Shown in pieces: positions 43,588 to 52,379 of a stretch of 64,000 nucleotides of DNA (positions are counted from its first letter, which is position 1; the number at the start of each line of letters is the position of its first letter). The notes beneath the pieces were generated by a model. The model did no database searches and was not told where the DNA came from. It worked only from the letters and a program-made list of their open reading frames with translations. Location of the stretch: the NCBI GenBank assembly GCA_037045585.1, contig JBAOIR010000049.1:62001-126000 (forward strand), written 5' to 3'. The DNA is from SSF14 sp037045585. Its GTDB lineage: Bacteria > Actinomycetota > Acidimicrobiia > Acidimicrobiales > Microtrichaceae. The position numbers were made by a program, and so were the translations under genes.

Positions 43588-44462
43588 GCCGCCGCCGCCC
43601 CGACAAAGGCTCGACGCAGGAGGCGAGCTCCCAGCACCCCCACAGCGTGGCGGCGATAGTCGGCGGTCGAGCGGTGGTCGTCGATCGGTCTGGCCGCCGC
43701 CGAGCAGCGGGCGCCGAACTCGCGGACCACGTCGTCGACCTCGTCGGCGTCTCCCACGAGGCGCATCGAATCCCAGTCGATCTTGTCCTGGACATACGCC
43801 GAGGCCTCCGGCGCCAGCACGATCGTCGGCCCGACCGACCCCATCGCCACGGTCACCGACGCCGCCGGCCGATCGACGACGAGCGCCGCGTTGCACACCG
43901 CGATGACCATCGCATTGCGGGTGCCGACCTTCGCGAACCCCTGCCAGCCGTCGACGATGGGCACGATGACGGCCGTCACGATCTCGTCGGGGCGACGGGC
44001 GCTGCGCTTCGGGCCCACCATGAAGTCGACGAACGGCAGCGTGCGCGTGCCGGCCAACGACGCCAGCTCGACCGACGCACCGAGCGCGGCGAGCACCGGG
44101 AGGGTGTCGCCCGCCGGTGAACACGTGCCGACGTTGCCGCCGATGGTGCCGGCGTTGCGGATCTGCGGCGAGCCGACGGTGCGGGCCGCCTCAGCCAGCG
44201 CCGGAACGAGCGCCGCGACCTCCGAACCCATGAGCTCGGTGTACGTCGCCGCCGACCCGATGCGAACGGCGGCAGCGTCGAGATCGATGCTCCACTGCCG
44301 CAACTCGTCGATGCGGTTGACGGTGATCACCGACGACGGGCGGCGGTGACCGAAGTTGACCTCGACCATGAGATCGGTGCCCCCCGCCAAGAGGTGGGCA
44401 TCGGGATCGGCCGCCAGCGCGAGCAACGCCGCTTCGAGGGTTGTGGGCACCAGCACACTCAT
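43584..44462 (-). CDS. FAD-binding subunit of the molybdenum hydroxylase
   Basis: Protein of 292 residues of the CoxM/XdhB type. FAD contacts are LLAGGTDLMVE near 24-34 and TIGGNVGTCSPAGDTLP near 105-121. It is first in the three-gene operon FAD-FeS-Mo. It starts near the end of the neighbouring 2H phosphoesterase gene (stop 44517), both on the minus strand 54 bases apart, so read-through is possible. Confidence 0.9.
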   Translation of the reverse strand: MSVLVPTTLEAALLALAADPDAHLLAGGTDLMVEVNFGHRRPSSVITVNRIDELRQWSIDLDAAAVRIGSAATYTELMGSEVAALVPALAEAARTVGSPQIRNAGTIGGNVGTCSPAGDTLPVLAALGASVELASLAGTRTLPFVDFMVGPKRSARRPDEIVTAVIVPIVDGWQGFAKVGTRNAMVIAVCNAALVVDRPAASVTVAMGSVGPTIVLAPEASAYVQDKIDWDSMRLVGDADEVDDVVREFGARCSAAARPIDDHRSTADYRRHAVGVLGARLLRRAFVGAAAA

Positions 44463-44516
44463 CGGTTCGGACGTTACCGCCTCGATCGCCGCGATCCCGG
44501 TCCCGAAACAGACACT

Positions 44517-45046
44517 TCACGCTCCGGATGCAAACGGGAACACGGTGCATCGGGTCCACTCCCCCGCCTCGCCGCTGACGAACAGGGACAGGCCGTCGAC
44601 CCGACCCGTGACGGGGAGCATGGTCGCGAGTCCTCGGCTGCCCGACGACGCAGAAGATCGATTCGCTCGGGATCGGGGTCCTGTCCGACGGTGACGTGAG
44701 GTCGCAACGCCGGGAACTGACCGCCGTGTGGTGGGCAGTCGGGGAAGGCCGCCCACACCGAATCGGCGAGGGCGTGGAGATGATCGTCGGGCTCGGGGCG
44801 GAGCCACACGGCGTCGGGGAACGCGTCGACCTCGACCAACGAGAGGTCCCATGCCGGCACGGACGCAGCGAGGGAGGCGAGCGTGGCGTTCACCGTGTCA
44901 TCCAGCACGTCAGGTGCGCGGAATGGGTACAGGATCGTGATGTGCGCGGGGACGCCACGGTGCGAGATCGCGTCGTGCGCCCGACGCCAGGGGCCGACCA
45001 CGGGCTCAGCCCAGGGGACCTCCATGATCAACGCCGATTGGGGCAT
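44517..45046 (-). CDS. 2'-5' RNA ligase-superfamily (2H phosphoesterase) protein (frameshifted as sequenced)
   Basis: Small protein of about 176 residues with the two HxT motifs that define 2H phosphoesterases: HIT in VPAHITILYPF near 34 and HVT in LRPHVTVGQD near 110. A missing base near 44629-44632 shifts the frame after the second motif; restored, it continues LATMLPVTGRVDGLSLFV and ends FPFASGA at 44517. Family members act on cyclic phosphodiesters in RNA or nucleotides. The substrate is unknown here. Confidence 0.8.
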
Positions 45047-45052
45047 GGCGAG

Positions 45053-45058
45053 ACGGTA
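45053..45058 (-). promoter_or_regulatory. -10 box of the 2H phosphoesterase gene (leaderless)
   Basis: TACCGT on the minus strand, 6 bases before the ATG at 45046. Confidence 0.5.
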
Positions 45059-45134
45059 CTCCCGGGGTCCTCTCGGACGTGGGCAGTTGTGCCCGATCAG
45101 CGTTGACCTTCGTTTGACTGTCAGACCCTCCAAG

Positions 45135-45140
45135 TAGACT
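45135..45140 (+). promoter_or_regulatory. -10 box of the HNH endonuclease gene (leaderless)
   Basis: TAGACT, 7 bases before the ATG at 45148, with TTGACT at 45114-45119 as a possible -35 (spacer 15, shorter than usual). Confidence 0.55.
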
Positions 45141-45147
45141 CGAACAC

Positions 45148-46386
45148 ATGTTCGACGTGGCAGTGCTAGCCGAGATGACGGCGAAGATCGCCGGCCTCGA
45201 CGAGCACCTCTACGCCGACGACGACCTGCTGGCCGGCGTGAAAGCGATCGAAGAAGCCCGCCGTCATCTCGACGCAGCGGAGGGCGCGTTGTTGGGCGAG
45301 CTCGACGCCCGCGGGACCACCGACGTGGTGTCCGGTCATCGCACAGCGAACTGGTTGGCACACGAGACCGGGATCGCACCGGTCACCGCGAAAGCGCGGG
45401 TGCGGTTGGCGGTGGCGTTGCGGTTGGATCTGCCCGACACCGATCGGGCCGTGCGCGAGGGCCGGTTGTGTGCGGATCGGGCGAAGGTGATGGCCAACGC
45501 CATCAACGACCGGATCGCTACGGAGTTTCGGCAGATGGAAGCGTCACTCATCGCCGAATCAGCGTCGATGACGTTCGCCGACTGGGCCCAACGCGTCGCG
45601 ATCGTCGCCGCGTTGTTGGATCAGGACGGCCCCGAACCGGCAGAGGATCCCAACAACAACCGGCTCCGACTCCGTGGCGGCCGCGACGGCACCAAGATCA
45701 CCGGTGTGTTGGTCGGTGACCTTGCCGCGACTACGAAGGCCGCTGTCGAGCAGATCGCCGACGAACTGTGGCGGCAGTACCGCGACGATTCCGAGCGCAC
45801 CAACGGCGAGATCGCGGTCCCCTCCCGGGAGACGCTGTTGGCGATGGCCCTCGCCGAAGCGGTGCGCCGCGGGTTGATGGTCAAAGCAGACGGTACGGCG
45901 GTGAAGAAACCGAAGGTCGAAGCGACCCTGGTGCTCCACGCCGAGGACCCCGACATCGTCTACATCGACGGCAAACCACTCGTCCGCGGGTCCGCGACCG
46001 TGTTGGCGTGTGACATGGCCGTGTGGACCATCATCCTCAACTCCCTTGGTCTCCCGTTGGACATGGGCCGCGAACTCCGCAACGCCAACGACGAACAACG
46101 CAAAGCACTCGAGGCCCGCGATGGCGGGTGTGTGTTCCCCGGGTGCGGGCTCCGGCCCGACTGGTGCGACGCCCACCACATCGCCCAGTGGTGGCGGGAT
46201 CTCGGAACGACTGACATCAAGCACATGGTGTTCCTGTGCCGGCATCACCACGGCGTGATCCATCGCAAAGGTTGGAACCTCCAAATCGGCGACGACGGAT
46301 GGTCCTGGATCACCACCCCCTCCGGTATCAGCCTCTGGTGCCAACGCCACGGCCGAATCCGATCCGGCGCACCACCCGGCGCATGA
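45148..46386 (+). CDS. DUF222 / HNH endonuclease domain protein (13E12 repeat family)
   Basis: Protein of 412 residues. The first ~290 are the alpha-helical DUF222 domain, with HRTANWLAHETGIAPVTAKA near 64-83. The C-terminus is an HNH nuclease: zinc-type Cys in CVFPGCGLR, the catalytic pair in CDAHHIAQW near 340, then FLCRHHHGVIHRKGW. Such genes are often multicopy in actinobacteria (13E12 family in Mycobacterium) and behave like selfish or mobile-associated genes. No repeat or transposase flanks it here. The following 1.4 kb has weaker codon bias. Confidence 0.9.
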   Translation: MFDVAVLAEMTAKIAGLDEHLYADDDLLAGVKAIEEARRHLDAAEGALLGELDARGTTDVVSGHRTANWLAHETGIAPVTAKARVRLAVALRLDLPDTDRAVREGRLCADRAKVMANAINDRIATEFRQMEASLIAESASMTFADWAQRVAIVAALLDQDGPEPAEDPNNNRLRLRGGRDGTKITGVLVGDLAATTKAAVEQIADELWRQYRDDSERTNGEIAVPSRETLLAMALAEAVRRGLMVKADGTAVKKPKVEATLVLHAEDPDIVYIDGKPLVRGSATVLACDMAVWTIILNSLGLPLDMGRELRNANDEQRKALEARDGGCVFPGCGLRPDWCDAHHIAQWWRDLGTTDIKHMVFLCRHHHGVIHRKGWNLQIGDDGWSWITTPSGISLWCQRHGRIRSGAPPGA

Positions 46387-46534
46387 ACGACACGACGATC
46401 GAGCCCGACTCCCCGGCAGATCGAACCGAACCCCGGCGAACGCCCACCCGGTGGGTCCTTCGCCGCGCCCCGAACCCTCGAACAAGACCACCGTGGCCTG
46501 GGGGTCGCTCGCCCCTCTCGAACCGTCCGTGAGG

Positions 46535-47035
46535 TCAAGCAGCGGGTTCGACTTTGGCAAGCCACAGGTCGACGCGCTCAACGAATTCGGCATCGTCGAG
46601 GCTGATGCTCAATTGCCAACGACCCGGCGATACCCGAACCGCGTCCTGTGACTCGGCATCCCCCACAGTCAGCCACCCAGATTCAATCGACACGTCGTGT
46701 TCAAACACGGTCCTGCTGGTCGGCGTGCCCACGTTCACGGTGACGACAACCTCACACGGTGGCACCACGACATCTGGCGAGGCGTCATCAAACTCGACGT
46801 CTTGGGCATGGCGGACTCGAACGGCGATCGCCGTCTCCGAGGTGCCAAACCCGGACTCGCTCAGCTCCGTCGGCACATCGTCGGCCCAATCCCGGTCGGC
46901 GACGACGAGAACACCCCACCAGAATGGCCGCTCAACACGGAGGAGATTTCTCGGTGCGTCCATGCGAACCATCTTCGCGGATCCGGGAGCGCTGCCTCTC
47001 ATATGTGCTTCCGCAACCGTGGCCTGGTCGAACAC
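46535..47035 (-). CDS. Hypothetical protein, second gene of an orphan pair
   Basis: Protein of 166 residues starting with a GTG at 47035, only 2 bases after the stop of the gene before it, which suggests coupled translation. The interior is beta-rich (CEVVVTVNVGTPTSRTVF, SPGRWQLSISLDDAEFVE) with no signal peptide or helix. Other in-frame starts are 46972 and 46963. Third-position G+C bias is weaker than in neighbouring genes. No family recognised. Confidence 0.6.
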   Translation of the reverse strand: MFDQATVAEAHMRGSAPGSAKMVRMDAPRNLLRVERPFWWGVLVVADRDWADDVPTELSESGFGTSETAIAVRVRHAQDVEFDDASPDVVVPPCEVVVTVNVGTPTSRTVFEHDVSIESGWLTVGDAESQDAVRVSPGRWQLSISLDDAEFVERVDLWLAKVEPAA

Positions 47036-47037
47036 GC

Positions 47038-47715
47038 CTACGGCAATTGCCGGGGTGGTTTCGGGGGACGAAGCGGAATGCCGGACTCAGCGGGCCGAGC
47101 GCTGAGTAGCCACCCAGGCTCGACCCCGAAGTAGTCCCCATCCAGCTGCACTGTGATCGCAGTTCCCGCCGGCGCAGTCCATGCCAATCCGGTGGGATTG
47201 AATGCGACCCTGAGGGTTCTGTCGAAGGACCCGTCGCCGATCGCCCGATCGCTCCCATCAGGCGATACCGCGGACCGGAAGGTCGTGCCGGGGCCAAGGA
47301 TGCCGTCCACTACCTCGACTGCGGCGACGATTGCAGGAGTAGAGACTGCAACGATCTCAGTGAGTCGAACGACGGCGACCACGCTCATAATCCTCGCAGG
47401 AGTGCCGCCGCAGTTCAGAAGTTCTTTGCCCACGGTCCCTTGTGCGGCAGCGCCCTCGCAATCCGTGCTGAGGGTGACGTCTGGCGTCACTTCCAGCACG
47501 GATCGCGCTGAGCCTTCAAGCGTCTTTCCGACACGGTCGCCTGGGCGGCGGTGGACTCTCGATCGCTGAAGTGCAGTTGGACTCCGTCTGAGCGATCGAG
47601 AGTGCCAGCATCGACTCGGCCTCGGATCGGATGACAGTGCGACCCCGTCGCCTGATCCATCGAAAGCGGATGCTCGCGACATCGCGCAGGAGACGGTGGC
47701 GAGAGAGTCACTCAC
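47038..47715 (-). CDS. Hypothetical protein, first gene of an orphan pair
   Basis: Protein of 225 residues by the GTG at 47715. The first ~75 residues are Arg/Ser-rich and of uncertain frame; a lipobox-like LAGCSS lies in frame just upstream of the GTG but is cut off by a stop codon, so the true N-terminus may be a lost lipoprotein signal or another indel. Residues 80-200 look like a beta-rich domain with two Cys (STDCEG, LNCGGTP), resembling a secreted sandwich domain. Family unknown. Confidence 0.5.
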   Translation of the reverse strand: MSDSLATVSCAMSRASAFDGSGDGVALSSDPRPSRCWHSRSLRRSPTALQRSRVHRRPGDRVGKTLEGSARSVLEVTPDVTLSTDCEGAAAQGTVGKELLNCGGTPARIMSVVAVVRLTEIVAVSTPAIVAAVEVVDGILGPGTTFRSAVSPDGSDRAIGDGSFDRTLRVAFNPTGLAWTAPAGTAITVQLDGDYFGVEPGWLLSARPAESGIPLRPPKPPRQLP

Positions 47716-47815
47716 CGACGAGCAGCCGGCCAGACCGTTTCAGCAGCGTTGCTACTCGTTTCCATCAGGAATACTCACGAAGGGAAGGAGTTCCCGACGA
47801 CGTAAGGTCGCCGGA

Positions 47816-48754
47816 GTGCCTCCGACCCCCTCACCCGAACGCTCCGACCACCGCCTCGGCATCCTCGTGGGCATGGGCAGTTACGCCCTGTGGGGCCTGT
47901 TCCCGCTGTACTTCCACTCGCTCGAACCGGCGAAGCCGCTCGAGGTGCTGGCCCACCGCATCGTCTGGTCGTTCGTGCTCATGCTCATCGTGCTGGCGGT
48001 GCAGCGGAACTGGGGATGGATACGCGAACTTCGCGCCGACCCCCGGCGGGCAGGGTTCATCGTGCTGGCCGGTGTGCTGCTCAGCGTCAACTGGCTCGTG
48101 TACGTGTGGGCGGTGAGCGTCGATCGCGTCATCGACGCGTCGCTCGGCTACTTCGTCAACCCCATCGTGACCGTCGCCCTGGGCGTGGTCCTGCTCAAGG
48201 AGAAGATCCGCCCCGTGCAGGTCGGGGCATTGGCGTTCGGCGCTGCTGCCGTCGTCATCCTCGCCGTCGCCTACGGGCAGGTCCCGTGGATCGCCCTCAC
48301 GCTGGCGTTCAGCTTCGCCGGCTACGGCTACATCAAGAAGCAGGTCGGCCTCGACACGGTCGCGTCACTCACCGCCGAGACGGCGTTGCTCTTCCCGATC
48401 GCTGCCGGTGGACTCGTCTGGGCGTTCGTGACCGACCGCACGGCGATCGGTCACCACGGCGCGTTCCTCGACGTGAAACTCCTCGCGCTGGGCGCCGTGA
48501 CCGCGGTGCCGCTCCTGCTCTTCGGGGTGGCGACCCGGCGCATCCCCCTCGTGATGATCGGCCTGCTGCAGTACCTCACGCCGTGGGGCCAGCTCCTCCT
48601 CGGCTGGCTGTACTTCGACGAGAAGATGCCGCCGTCACGGCTGGCCGGCTTCGCCCTGATCTGGGTCGCACTGGCCCTGCTGGCCTACGACGGCGTGCAA
48701 TCGGTGCGACAGTCCCGCAACGAGGCCGTGGCCGTCGAGCCCGAACTCGTCTGA
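47816..48754 (+). CDS. rarD: RarD-like EamA transporter
   Basis: Inner-membrane protein of 312 residues with ten predicted helices. It carries the RarD signatures GMGSYALWGLFPLYF near 20, LEVLAHRIVWSF, INWLVYVWAV-like NWLVYVWAVSVDRVIDASLG and NPIVTVALG. RarD was first described as chloramphenicol-sensitive; its transport substrate is unknown. A GTG at 47816 is chosen because earlier in-frame residues (from 47696) are hydrophilic and overlap the divergent gene's 5' region. Confidence 0.85.
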   Translation: MPPTPSPERSDHRLGILVGMGSYALWGLFPLYFHSLEPAKPLEVLAHRIVWSFVLMLIVLAVQRNWGWIRELRADPRRAGFIVLAGVLLSVNWLVYVWAVSVDRVIDASLGYFVNPIVTVALGVVLLKEKIRPVQVGALAFGAAAVVILAVAYGQVPWIALTLAFSFAGYGYIKKQVGLDTVASLTAETALLFPIAAGGLVWAFVTDRTAIGHHGAFLDVKLLALGAVTAVPLLLFGVATRRIPLVMIGLLQYLTPWGQLLLGWLYFDEKMPPSRLAGFALIWVALALLAYDGVQSVRQSRNEAVAVEPELV

Positions 48755-48786
48755 CGGTCAGGCGTCAGGCATCCGGTACGAGCCGA

Positions 48787-48853
48787 GGTACCGAAGCGTC
48801 AGAGAAGCTCCCGACGGAGTCGGGAGCGAACCTCAGCGCAGGTGGCCGAGGCC
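48787..48853. repeat. Diverged inverted copy of the 10-kb repeat, with terminator hairpin
   Basis: Read on the minus strand it matches the repeat at 9995-10118: GGCCTCGGCCACCT at one end and CGGTACC at the other, with a changed middle. The match continues outward by CCTGAT, giving 20 identical bases next to the 9989-10008 copy. The middle here is a perfect hairpin GCTCCCGAC-GGA-GTCGGGAGC (48807-48827) between convergent genes, a likely two-way terminator. The repeat also encodes the last residues of the quinone oxidoreductase. Confidence 0.8.
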
Positions 48854-49870
48854 ATCAGGAACAAGCAGCACCTTGCCCACATTGCGGGCGAGCTGGAGCT
48901 GATCGTGGGCGTCGGCCGCCTTGCTGAACGGAAACACCGAGTCGACGACCGGCTCGATCTTGCCCTCCGACCACCACCCCAACAGCTCGGTGAGCACCTC
49001 GCTCATCATCTCCTTCTCGTCCCACAGGTGCCCGAGATTGACGCCGAACACTCCCTTGTTGGCGTTCATCAGGGCCAACGGATGGAACACCGGGAACTGG
49101 GCGATGGCGGCGCCGGCCTTGAGGACGTTGCGCTTGCGGTCCTGTGACGCCGACGACGCCCCGAACAGGAAGAATCGACCGAGCGGTCGCAGCAACTGGT
49201 AGTTCTTGCGGCTGGTCCGGCCGCCGACCGCGTCGAGGATCACGTCGACACCACGGCCCTTGGTGAGCCGGTTGACCTCGGCGGCGAAGTCCTGGTTGCG
49301 GTAGTCGATGGGGTGATCGAGGCCGGCGTCGCGCAGCCGCTCGTGCTTGCCGGAGCTGGCGGTGCCGTAGGTGACGGCGCCGAGGAGCCGGCAGATCTGG
49401 AGCGCCGCGAACCCGACGCCACCCGCGGCGGCGTGGATGAGGACCGACTCGCCCTTCCGCACGTTGCCGAGCCGGACGAGCATCAGGTAGGCGGTGAGGT
49501 AGTTGACCGGGATCGCCGCGGCGTGGACGAGATCGAGGCCGTCGGGCAGGTGCACGGCCTGGTGCGCCGGAACGACCACGCTCGACGACTGGCCGCCGAA
49601 GCGGGTGAGCGACACGACCCGGTCGCCGACGGCGAACCCCTCGACCCCGCCGCCGACGGCGTCGACCGTGCCCGACACTTCGTAGCCAACCGTCATCGGC
49701 GGCTTGGGTGCGTCGGGGTACAGACCGACCCGGGCGGAGACGTCGGCGAAGTTCAGCCCCGCCGCCGCAACGGCGATGCGGATCTCCCCGCGCATCGGGG
49801 ACGGGTCGGGGGCCTCCCGGACCTGGAGCACCTCGGGACCGCCGACCTTCGTGATGACCACCTGCTGCAT
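48833..49870 (-). CDS. Zinc-independent quinone oxidoreductase-like MDR protein
   Basis: NADPH-dependent medium-chain oxidoreductase of 345 residues without zinc-ligand cysteines, so of the quinone reductase/VAT-1-like branch. It begins MQQVVITKVGGPEVLQV; AAGLNFADVSARVG and GYEVSGTVDAVG precede the cofactor motif HAAAGGVGFAALQIC near 146-160. Zeta-crystallin-like reduction of quinones or enones is expected. The last seven codons (DGLGHLR) lie within a dispersed repeat, so the C-terminus may have been replaced or extended by it. Confidence 0.87.
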   Translation of the reverse strand: MQQVVITKVGGPEVLQVREAPDPSPMRGEIRIAVAAAGLNFADVSARVGLYPDAPKPPMTVGYEVSGTVDAVGGGVEGFAVGDRVVSLTRFGGQSSSVVVPAHQAVHLPDGLDLVHAAAIPVNYLTAYLMLVRLGNVRKGESVLIHAAAGGVGFAALQICRLLGAVTYGTASSGKHERLRDAGLDHPIDYRNQDFAAEVNRLTKGRGVDVILDAVGGRTSRKNYQLLRPLGRFFLFGASSASQDRKRNVLKAGAAIAQFPVFHPLALMNANKGVFGVNLGHLWDEKEMMSEVLTELLGWWSEGKIEPVVDSVFPFSKAADAHDQLQLARNVGKVLLVPDGLGHLR

Positions 49871-49898
49871 GCCGAGAGCCTCCCACGTCCGGCACGAG

Positions 49899-49904
49899 TA
49901 CAGT
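49899..49904 (+). promoter_or_regulatory. -10 box of the adenine deaminase gene (leaderless)
   Basis: TACAGT, 6 bases before the ATG at 49911. Confidence 0.5.
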
Positions 49905-49910
49905 CAGCCG

Positions 49911-51632
49911 ATGGCACGCCCGTCCGTCACACCCCGGGGCCTGGCCGTCGCTCGTGGTGACGAACCGGCCGACCTGCTCATCCGCGGAGGGCGTGTGTTC
50001 GTGTCCTCGACCCGCTCGTGGATCGAGACCTCCCTCGCGATCGCCGACGGCTGCATCGTCGGGTGGGGTGACCGCGACGCACTCGAGACCGTGGACGTGG
50101 GCGGCGCAGCGCTGACACCCTCCTTCGTCGACGCCCACATGCATCTCGAGTCGACGAAGCTGTGGGTCGACGAGTTCGTGCGGGCCGTTCTTCCTCATGG
50201 CACGACTGCCGTCGCCGCCGATCCCCACGAGATCGCCAACGTGTTCGGCATCCCCGGCGTCGCCGCGCTGATCGCAGCCGCGGCGGATCTCCCGTTCCAC
50301 TTCGGAGTGTGCGCGTCGTCGTGTGTACCGGCCTCGCCGTTCGAGTCGGCCGGCGCCGAGCTCTCCCACACCGACGTCGCCGACCTGCTCGACGGGCACG
50401 GTGCCATCGGCGTGGCCGAGGTCATGAACTTCCCCGGGGTCATCGGCGGCGACCCCGAGATGCTGGCCCGCATCGCGACGGCCGGCAGCCGTCGCGTCGA
50501 CGGCCACGCCCCGGGCCTCCGTGGCCAACAGCTCGACGCCTATCTCGCCGCCGGCGTCGAGTCCGATCACGAGTGCACGATGCTCGACGAGGCCACCGAG
50601 AAGCGCATGAAGGGCATGTGGGTGTTCATCCGTCAGGGTTCGGCGTCGAAGAACCTCGACGACCTCATCCCGATGGTGCTCGAGGGTGGCACCGACCTGA
50701 TCGCCTTCTGCACCGACGACCGCGAGCCCGACACGCTGCGGTCGGTCGGCCACATCAACGACTGTTGCCGCCGCGCCGTCGCCGCAGGTGTATCGACCGA
50801 GGACGCGCTCATCATGGCGTCGACGAATCCCGCGCTCTACCACGGCTTCACCCACCTGGGCTCGCTGGCGCCGGGCTACCAGGCCGACATCCTGGCGTTC
50901 GACGACCTCGGCTCGTGGCAGCCGACCACCGTCTGGCAGCGCGGGCGAGTCGTCGCGACCCGAGGTGAGATCACCCCCGGGATCATCGAGGACACGCCGG
51001 CGCCCGAGTGGATGAAGTCGTCGATCCACCTCGAGACAGCGCTCGACCCGGTCGACTTCGCACTCGCTGCCCCCGAGGGCGACGCCAAGGTCATCGGGGT
51101 CGTCGGGGGTTCGCTCACCACGGCGCACCTCACGATGGATGTCGACGACGCTGCCAACGACGTCGCCCGCATCGCGTGCGTCGAGCGGCACCGCGAGACC
51201 GGTCGGGTCGGCCTCGGTTACGTGAGCGGCTTCGGCATCGAGCGCGGCGCCATCGCATCCACCGTCGCCCACGACGCCCACAACTGCATGGCGATCGGCC
51301 ACCGCGGTCCGTCCGGGCCGGCCGAGATGGCTGCAGCGGTCAACCGGCTCCGGGAGATCGGTGGCGGGCAGGTCGTGGTGCTCGACGGCGAGGTGCTCGC
51401 CGAGGTACGGCTGCCGATCGGCGGGCTCATGTCGGATCGTCTCGCCGGCGAGGTCGCCGCCGAGCTCGACACGCTGGTCGAGGCCGGTCGGACCCTCGGG
51501 ATCACGATCGAGGCGCCGTTCATGCAGCTCAGCTTCCTGGGCCTGTCGGTGTTGCCCCAGCTCCGCATCACCGACCGCGGCCTCGTCGACGTCGACCGCT
51601 TCGAACTCACGTCGCTCGCCGCCGGCGACTGA
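49911..51632 (+). CDS. ade: Adenine deaminase
   Basis: Converts adenine to hypoxanthine plus ammonia. The 573-residue length and motif order match bacterial Ade: metal ligands HMH in FVDAHMHLESTKLW near 68-81, then HGTTAVAADPHEIANVFG, the Glu in GVAEVMNFPG near 166, HAPGLRG near 198, and CTDDREP near 268. The C-terminal Ade domain (from ~400) includes HDAHNCMAIG and a final FMQLSFLGLSVLPQLRI. It is divergent from the quinone oxidoreductase with a 40-base gap. With the molybdenum hydroxylase and the phosphoribosyltransferase it points to purine use. Confidence 0.93.
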   Translation: MARPSVTPRGLAVARGDEPADLLIRGGRVFVSSTRSWIETSLAIADGCIVGWGDRDALETVDVGGAALTPSFVDAHMHLESTKLWVDEFVRAVLPHGTTAVAADPHEIANVFGIPGVAALIAAAADLPFHFGVCASSCVPASPFESAGAELSHTDVADLLDGHGAIGVAEVMNFPGVIGGDPEMLARIATAGSRRVDGHAPGLRGQQLDAYLAAGVESDHECTMLDEATEKRMKGMWVFIRQGSASKNLDDLIPMVLEGGTDLIAFCTDDREPDTLRSVGHINDCCRRAVAAGVSTEDALIMASTNPALYHGFTHLGSLAPGYQADILAFDDLGSWQPTTVWQRGRVVATRGEITPGIIEDTPAPEWMKSSIHLETALDPVDFALAAPEGDAKVIGVVGGSLTTAHLTMDVDDAANDVARIACVERHRETGRVGLGYVSGFGIERGAIASTVAHDAHNCMAIGHRGPSGPAEMAAAVNRLREIGGGQVVVLDGEVLAEVRLPIGGLMSDRLAGEVAAELDTLVEAGRTLGITIEAPFMQLSFLGLSVLPQLRITDRGLVDVDRFELTSLAAGD

Positions 51633-51676
51633 GGGCCACCACTCCGGCGGCCGGGCTGTCGAACGGTTGGGAGCGT

Positions 51677-52339
51677 CTACCGCCGGGCGAGCCGCTCGAC
51701 GAGCGGCAGCCGCCATTCGTCGGCCAGCCGATCGTGCGCTGCCAGCGCCTCGACCAGCGTCCGGTCCTCCAAGCGGCGGTCCCCCATCGCCCGGTGGGCG
51801 TCGGCAACGGTGAGACCGGCCGCATCGCGCTCGATCACCGAGATGTCCGATCCGGTCGACACCGCGCCCGGGCGCAGCACCCGGAGGTACCACCCCACGC
51901 GACCCGACTGACGGAAGAGCTGCTGGATGTCGGCGCGCCGCCGGTGCAGCGCGAGCTTGAAGCACGGCGACCGTGGCTGGCACACCTCCAGGAGCGCCTC
52001 GCCCCACTCCCACCGATCGCCGATGCGGACGTCGGATTCGGTGACGCCGATCGTGCTGAGGTTCTCACCGAACGGTGCGTCGCCGAGCGCTTCGCCGAGT
52101 TCGGCCGCCCACGCCGGCAGGTGCTCGGAGGGATAGGCGTACACGGCCTTGTCGATCCCGCCGTGCACCGTGAGATCGGCCTGCCCGTCACCGGCGAGGT
52201 TCACGAGCGACAGGAACAGGGTGGTGTCGGGCGGCAGCGGCCGCTTGCCGATCCCGCTCCACACGCGGTCGCCGCCGTGGTCCGCGAGCACCTTCGGTGT
52301 CCCGACGTTGACCGCCGCGAGCCGGATCGAATCGGGCAT
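51677..52339 (-). CDS. MOSC domain protein, YiiM-like
   Basis: Protein of 220 residues. The MOSC beta-barrel shows in LAGDGQADLTVHGGIDKAVY near 48-67, YPSEHLPAW, FGENLSTIG near 89-97 and the conserved Cys in EVCQPRSPCFKLA near 118-130. The C-terminal ~50 residues are the 3-alpha domain of YiiM-type proteins, which detoxify N-hydroxylated compounds such as 6-hydroxylaminopurine. A purine-analogue role would fit the window's theme but is not shown. Start supported by TAGTTT 6 bases upstream. Confidence 0.88.
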   Translation of the reverse strand: MPDSIRLAAVNVGTPKVLADHGGDRVWSGIGKRPLPPDTTLFLSLVNLAGDGQADLTVHGGIDKAVYAYPSEHLPAWAAELGEALGDAPFGENLSTIGVTESDVRIGDRWEWGEALLEVCQPRSPCFKLALHRRRADIQQLFRQSGRVGWYLRVLRPGAVSTGSDISVIERDAAGLTVADAHRAMGDRRLEDRTLVEALAAHDRLADEWRLPLVERLARR

Positions 52340-52345
52340 GTCCTC

Positions 52346-52373
52346 AAACTAGCGACCGTCCGGTACCTAGACT
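52346..52373. promoter_or_regulatory. Divergent leaderless promoters of MOSC and DUF4272 genes
   Basis: In a 40-base gap, TAGTTT on the minus strand (52346-52351) is 6 bases before the ATG at 52339 and TAGACT on the plus strand (52368-52373) is 6 bases before the ATG at 52380. Confidence 0.55.
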
Positions 52374-52379
52374 CCCGTG

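Noticed and set aside
40728..44462. Aerobic CO dehydrogenase (CoxMSL)
   Set aside because: Gene order fits, but the Mo subunit lacks the AYRCSFR and AYRGAGR loops; the equivalent region reads GAMRGFG.
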